From Ectopseudomonas composti (GTDB taxonomy: Bacteria > Pseudomonadota > Gammaproteobacteria > Pseudomonadales > Pseudomonadaceae), in contig CAMPIF010000145.1 of NCBI GenBank assembly GCA_946886245.1, forward strand, positions 1 through 9,087: a DNA stretch of 9,087 nucleotides, given 5' to 3'. Below the pieces are notes generated by a model that saw only the letters and a program-made list of their open reading frames with translations, did not search any database and was not told the DNA's origin. Made by a program: the position numbers and the translations under genes. Below are positions 6,151-9,087 of this stretch, piece after piece. The first letter of the stretch is position 1, and the number at the start of each line of letters is the position of its first letter.

Positions 6151-8221
6151 CTTGACCGTATTGCTGGCCGTGACGCAACCAGCGCTCCAACAATGGAGCC
6201 ACATGTTGCGGCCAATGTTCCAGAAGAGCGTGCGCGGCATCGCGCACGGCGGGCAGCAGGTCGGCATCGCGCATCAGGTCGGCGACCTTGAATTGCAGCA
6301 GACCGGTCTGCCGGGTGCCGAGCATTTCCCCTGGCCCCCTGAGTTCGAGGTCCTTCTCGGCGATGACGAAACCGTCGGTGGTCTCGCGCATGATCGCCAG
6401 GCGTTCGCGCCCGAGTTGCGACAGTGGCGCATGGTAGAGCAGCACGCAATGGCTGGCGGCGCTGCCACGACCGACCCGGCCGCGCAGCTGGTGTAGCTGG
6501 GCCAGGCCCAGGCGTTCGGGGTTCTCGATGATCATCAGGCTGGCATTGGGCACGTCGACGCCGACCTCGATCACCGTGGTGGCCACCAGCAGTTGCAGCT
6601 TGCCCTGCTTGAACTCATCCATCACTGCAGCTTTTTCGGCCGGCTTCATGCGTCCGTGGATCAGCCCGACGCGCAGCTCGCCCAGTGCCGCAGAAAGCTC
6701 CTCGAAGCTGGTTTCGGCGGCCTGGCAGGTGAGCTCTTCGGATTCCTCGATCAGGGTGCACACCCAGTAGGCCTGGCGTCCCTGCTGGCAGGCATTGCGC
6801 ACGCGCTCGACCACCTCGAGGCGACGGCTGTCGGCGATCACCAGGGTGTTGACCGGCGTGCGCCCTGGCGGCAGCTCGTCGAGGATCGAGGTATCCAGAT
6901 CGGCGTAGGCGCTCATCGCCAGTGTGCGCGGGATGGGCGTGGCAGTCATGATCAGCTGGTGCGGGCTGAGGCGCCCGTCGATGCCTTTCTGGCGCAGGGC
7001 CAGGCGTTGCTGCACGCCGAAACGGTGCTGCTCGTCGATGATCACCAGGGCCAGACGCTTGAACTTCACTTCGTCCTGGAACAGGGCGTGGGTGCCGACC
7101 ACCATCGGGCAACCGCCGGCAATCTGCTCCAGCGCGCCAGCGCGGGCCTTGCCCTTGAGTTTACCGGCCAGCCAGGCGACGTCCAGGCCGAGCGGCGCCA
7201 GCCATTTGCTGAAGTTGAGAAAGTGCTGCTCGGCGAGGATCTCGGTCGGCGCCATCAGCGCCACCTGATAACCGGCCTCCAGCGCCTGCAGGGCGGCCAG
7301 GGCGGCGACCACCGTCTTGCCGGCGCCAACGTCGCCCTGCACCAGGCGCAGCATGGGTTCGCTTTGCGCCAGGTCGTAGGCGATCTCGGCGCCCACGCGC
7401 TGCTGCGCGCCAGTCGGGGCGAAGCCGAGGTTGGCCAGGTATTGCTGTGGCAGCTTCCTGGCCGGCGGCAGGGCCGGCGCCTGCTGCGCACGCACCTGTT
7501 CACGCAGGCGCTGCAGGGACAGCTGATGCGTCAGCAATTCCTCGAAGGCCAGGCGGTGCTGGGCCCAGTGGCGGCCCTCGGCGAGTTCCTCGACATCGGC
7601 ATCCGGTGGTGGCCGGTGCAGGTAGCGGATGGCATCACTCAGCGGTGCCAGGTGATAGTCGCGGGCCAGCTCGTCAGGCAGCCAATCCGGCAAGCTGTGT
7701 GGGCCGAGGCGCGCCAGTGCCTGCTGGCTGAGCTGGCGCAGGCGCTGTTGGGTCAAACCTTCGGTGGTTGGGTAGATGGGCGTCAGGCTCTGTTCCACCG
7801 GTGCCGGCTCGTCGCCGCTCTGCGCGCGGTATTCCGGGTGGTAGATCTCCAGACCCGTAGCACCGGGACGAACTTCGCCATAGCAGCGCAGGGCAGTACC
7901 GCGCTTGAGGCCGTCCTTCTGCGCCTGACTGAAGTGGAAAAAGCGTAGGCTCAGTGTGCCGCTGCCGTCCTGCAGGCGCACCAGCAGGCTGCGCCGCCGG
8001 CCCATGACCACGTCCGCACCGGCGACGATGCCCTCGACCACCGCGTCCTGCCCTGGGCGCAGCGCGCCGATGGGAGTGATACGGGTGCGATCCTGATAGC
8101 GCAGCGGCAGGTGGAACAGCACGTCCTGCAGGTTTTCCAGGCCGACCTTGGCCAGTTTCTCGGCCAGGGCCGCACCCACGCCCTTGAGCGCGGTGACGGA
8201 AACCGCTGCCAGCTCGCTCAC
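6146..8221 (-). CDS. recG: ATP-dependent DNA helicase RecG
   Basis: RecG is a cytoplasmic superfamily 2 helicase that regresses stalled replication forks and migrates branched DNA during repair. The 691 residues are the usual full length. The N-terminal wedge region (about 1-150) binds branched DNA. Helicase motifs are intact: Walker A GDVGAGKT (296-303), DEQH box (396-399) in IIDEQHRFGV, motif III MTATPIP (425-431), motif VI QLRGRVGR (578-585), and the RecG-specific GTRQTG (635-640) that couples ATP hydrolysis to fork movement. The start is GTG at 8221, since no ATG fits and MSELAAVSVTALKG is where Pseudomonas RecG begins. The ribosome site GAGG overlaps the oxyR stop codon, 6 nt before the GTG. 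The gap to oxyR is 8 nt, so the two are co-transcribed; an oxyR-recG operon has been described in P. aeruginosa. The TGA stop lies inside the CRP/Vfr-like palindrome. Confidence 0.97.
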   Translation of the reverse strand: MSELAAVSVTALKGVGAALAEKLAKVGLENLQDVLFHLPLRYQDRTRITPIGALRPGQDAVVEGIVAGADVVMGRRRSLLVRLQDGSGTLSLRFFHFSQAQKDGLKRGTALRCYGEVRPGATGLEIYHPEYRAQSGDEPAPVEQSLTPIYPTTEGLTQQRLRQLSQQALARLGPHSLPDWLPDELARDYHLAPLSDAIRYLHRPPPDADVEELAEGRHWAQHRLAFEELLTHQLSLQRLREQVRAQQAPALPPARKLPQQYLANLGFAPTGAQQRVGAEIAYDLAQSEPMLRLVQGDVGAGKTVVAALAALQALEAGYQVALMAPTEILAEQHFLNFSKWLAPLGLDVAWLAGKLKGKARAGALEQIAGGCPMVVGTHALFQDEVKFKRLALVIIDEQHRFGVQQRLALRQKGIDGRLSPHQLIMTATPIPRTLAMSAYADLDTSILDELPPGRTPVNTLVIADSRRLEVVERVRNACQQGRQAYWVCTLIEESEELTCQAAETSFEELSAALGELRVGLIHGRMKPAEKAAVMDEFKQGKLQLLVATTVIEVGVDVPNASLMIIENPERLGLAQLHQLRGRVGRGSAASHCVLLYHAPLSQLGRERLAIMRETTDGFVIAEKDLELRGPGEMLGTRQTGLLQFKVADLMRDADLLPAVRDAAHALLEHWPQHVAPLLERWLRHGQQYGQV

Positions 8222-8229
8222 GTCCGGCC

Positions 8230-9087
8230 TCAGGCGCTCTTGGTCTGCGGGCTGCGGGCGACCGAGCAGAGGCGGATGGAGTCGGCCAGCACCTCGATGG
8301 CGTTGGGCCGCGGGAAGCTGGCGCGCCAGGCAATGGCCACGGTGCGGAACGGCACCGGCGCGCTGAGCGGACGGACTTCGATCACGCCCGGTGCATAGTG
8401 GTGGCTGTCGACTGCCGAGAACGGCAGGATCGATACGCCAAGGCCGGAGGCGACCATGTGGCGGATGGTTTCCAGCGAGCTGGATTCCACCGTGGTGTGC
8501 TTGCCGTGGTCGTCACCGCCCTTGCGCAGGGTCGGGCAGGCTTCCAGCACCTGGTCGCGGAAGCAGTGGCCTTCGCCGAGCAGCAGCAGGCTCTTGTCGT
8601 TGAGCAGCTTGGTGTCGATGGTCTCCATCGCCGCCCAGGGGTGGCCGGCCGGCAGCAGCGCGTAGAAGGGCTCGTCGTACAGCGGCTTGGTCAGTACATC
8701 GGCCTCCTGGAACGGCAGGGCGATGATGATGGCGTCGAGCTCACCGGTGCGCAGCTTGTCGCGCAGGATATGGGTGAAGTTTTCCTCGATGTACAGCGGC
8801 ATGTCCGGGGCGACCCGGTGCAACTGCGGAATCAGGTGCGGGAACAGATAAGGACCGACCGTATAAATGGCGCCTATCTTCAGCGGCGCGGTCAGCTGGT
8901 TCTTGCCAGCCTGGGCCAGCTCGCGAATGCCCTGAGCCTGCTCCAGCACCTTCTGCGCCTGGGTAACGATGCCTTCACCGACCGGGGTCAGGCGCACGGC
9001 GCTCTTGCTGCGCTCGAAGATCAGCACGCCCAGCTCGTCCTCCAGCTTCTTCACGCCCACCGACAGGGTCGGCTGGCTGACGTGGCA
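8230..9087 (-). CDS. oxyR: hydrogen peroxide-sensing LysR-family regulator OxyR, 5' truncated by window edge
   Basis: A LysR-type transcription factor that senses peroxide through a reversible disulfide and activates antioxidant genes such as catalase and alkyl hydroperoxide reductase. The visible 285 residues start inside the winged helix-turn-helix at CHVSQPTLSVGVKKLEDELG; the frame is open to the window edge, and about 24 N-terminal residues are missing, judged from the usual length near 310. The effector domain carries GEGHCFRDQVLEAC. Its two cysteines, encoded at 8563-8565 and 8536-8538, are nine residues apart and fall at 199 and 208 if 24 residues are missing, matching the redox pair of E. 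coli OxyR. TVESSSLETIRHMVASGLGVSILP is also typical. The in-frame GTG at 9060 is internal, not a start. It is the first gene of the recG operon; promoter and start are outside the window. Confidence 0.96.
   Translation of the reverse strand, partial: CHVSQPTLSVGVKKLEDELGVLIFERSKSAVRLTPVGEGIVTQAQKVLEQAQGIRELAQAGKNQLTAPLKIGAIYTVGPYLFPHLIPQLHRVAPDMPLYIEENFTHILRDKLRTGELDAIIIALPFQEADVLTKPLYDEPFYALLPAGHPWAAMETIDTKLLNDKSLLLLGEGHCFRDQVLEACPTLRKGGDDHGKHTTVESSSLETIRHMVASGLGVSILPFSAVDSHHYAPGVIEVRPLSAPVPFRTVAIAWRASFPRPNAIEVLADSIRLCSVARSPQTKSA

Noticed and set aside
6055..6267. N-terminal extension of the YbaK-HDOD protein up to 6267
   Set aside because: The added 71 residues overlap the recG 3' end in another frame and look random; the ATG at 6054 fits the promoter and the domain start.
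6593..7948. A 451-codon plus-strand open frame opposite recG
   Set aside because: It lies wholly antisense to intact RecG helicase motifs, has low-complexity composition and no recognisable domain.
1..9087. Mobile element, CRISPR array, tRNA/rRNA or a defence or secretion system
   Set aside because: No transposase or integrase, no regularly spaced repeats, no cloverleaf sequence and no island-like change in base composition was seen; all intact genes fit a conserved Pseudomonas backbone.

Overview
The window looks like an ordinary chromosomal segment of a Pseudomonas species. It is GC-rich, and the order rubB, hupA, SCP2-like gene, exported protein, HDOD gene, recG, oxyR closely matches what I remember of the locus in P. 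aeruginosa and P. putida. Species cannot be fixed from the sequence alone.

Layout. Positions 1-1135 (+) hold the 3' part of a CNNM/CBS-domain membrane protein of the HlyC/CorC family, whose start lies before the window. Positions 1136-1484 carry no intact gene, but contain short stretches that read like decayed rubredoxin coding sequence and, just before rubB, a strong perfect-palindrome hairpin. Next on the + strand come rubB (rubredoxin-NAD+ reductase), hupA (HU nucleoid protein, with a clear terminator), a small SCP2-like protein and a small exported protein of unknown role. This plus-strand set converges at about 4534-4647 on a minus-strand set. In transcription order that set is oxyR (5' end outside the window), recG, which starts 8 nt after oxyR, and a two-domain protein with a degenerate YbaK-like N-terminus and an HDOD C-terminus.

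Functional logic. OxyR (peroxide sensor, both redox cysteines present) and RecG (fork-remodelling helicase) form a tight operon that links oxidative-stress sensing to DNA repair. The YbaK-HDOD gene seems to have its own promoter. It has a good -10 and almost no -35, and an exact TGTGA-N6-TCACA (CRP/Vfr-type) palindrome lies about 62 bp upstream of the predicted start, overlapping the recG stop codon. RubB normally feeds electrons to rubredoxin, yet no intact rubredoxin gene sits beside it here.

I see no mobile element, CRISPR array, tRNA, rRNA or phage gene, and no evidence for an undescribed multi-gene system. The most interesting points are the CRP/Vfr-like site, the possible rubredoxin remnants and the apparently non-catalytic YbaK-HDOD fusion.
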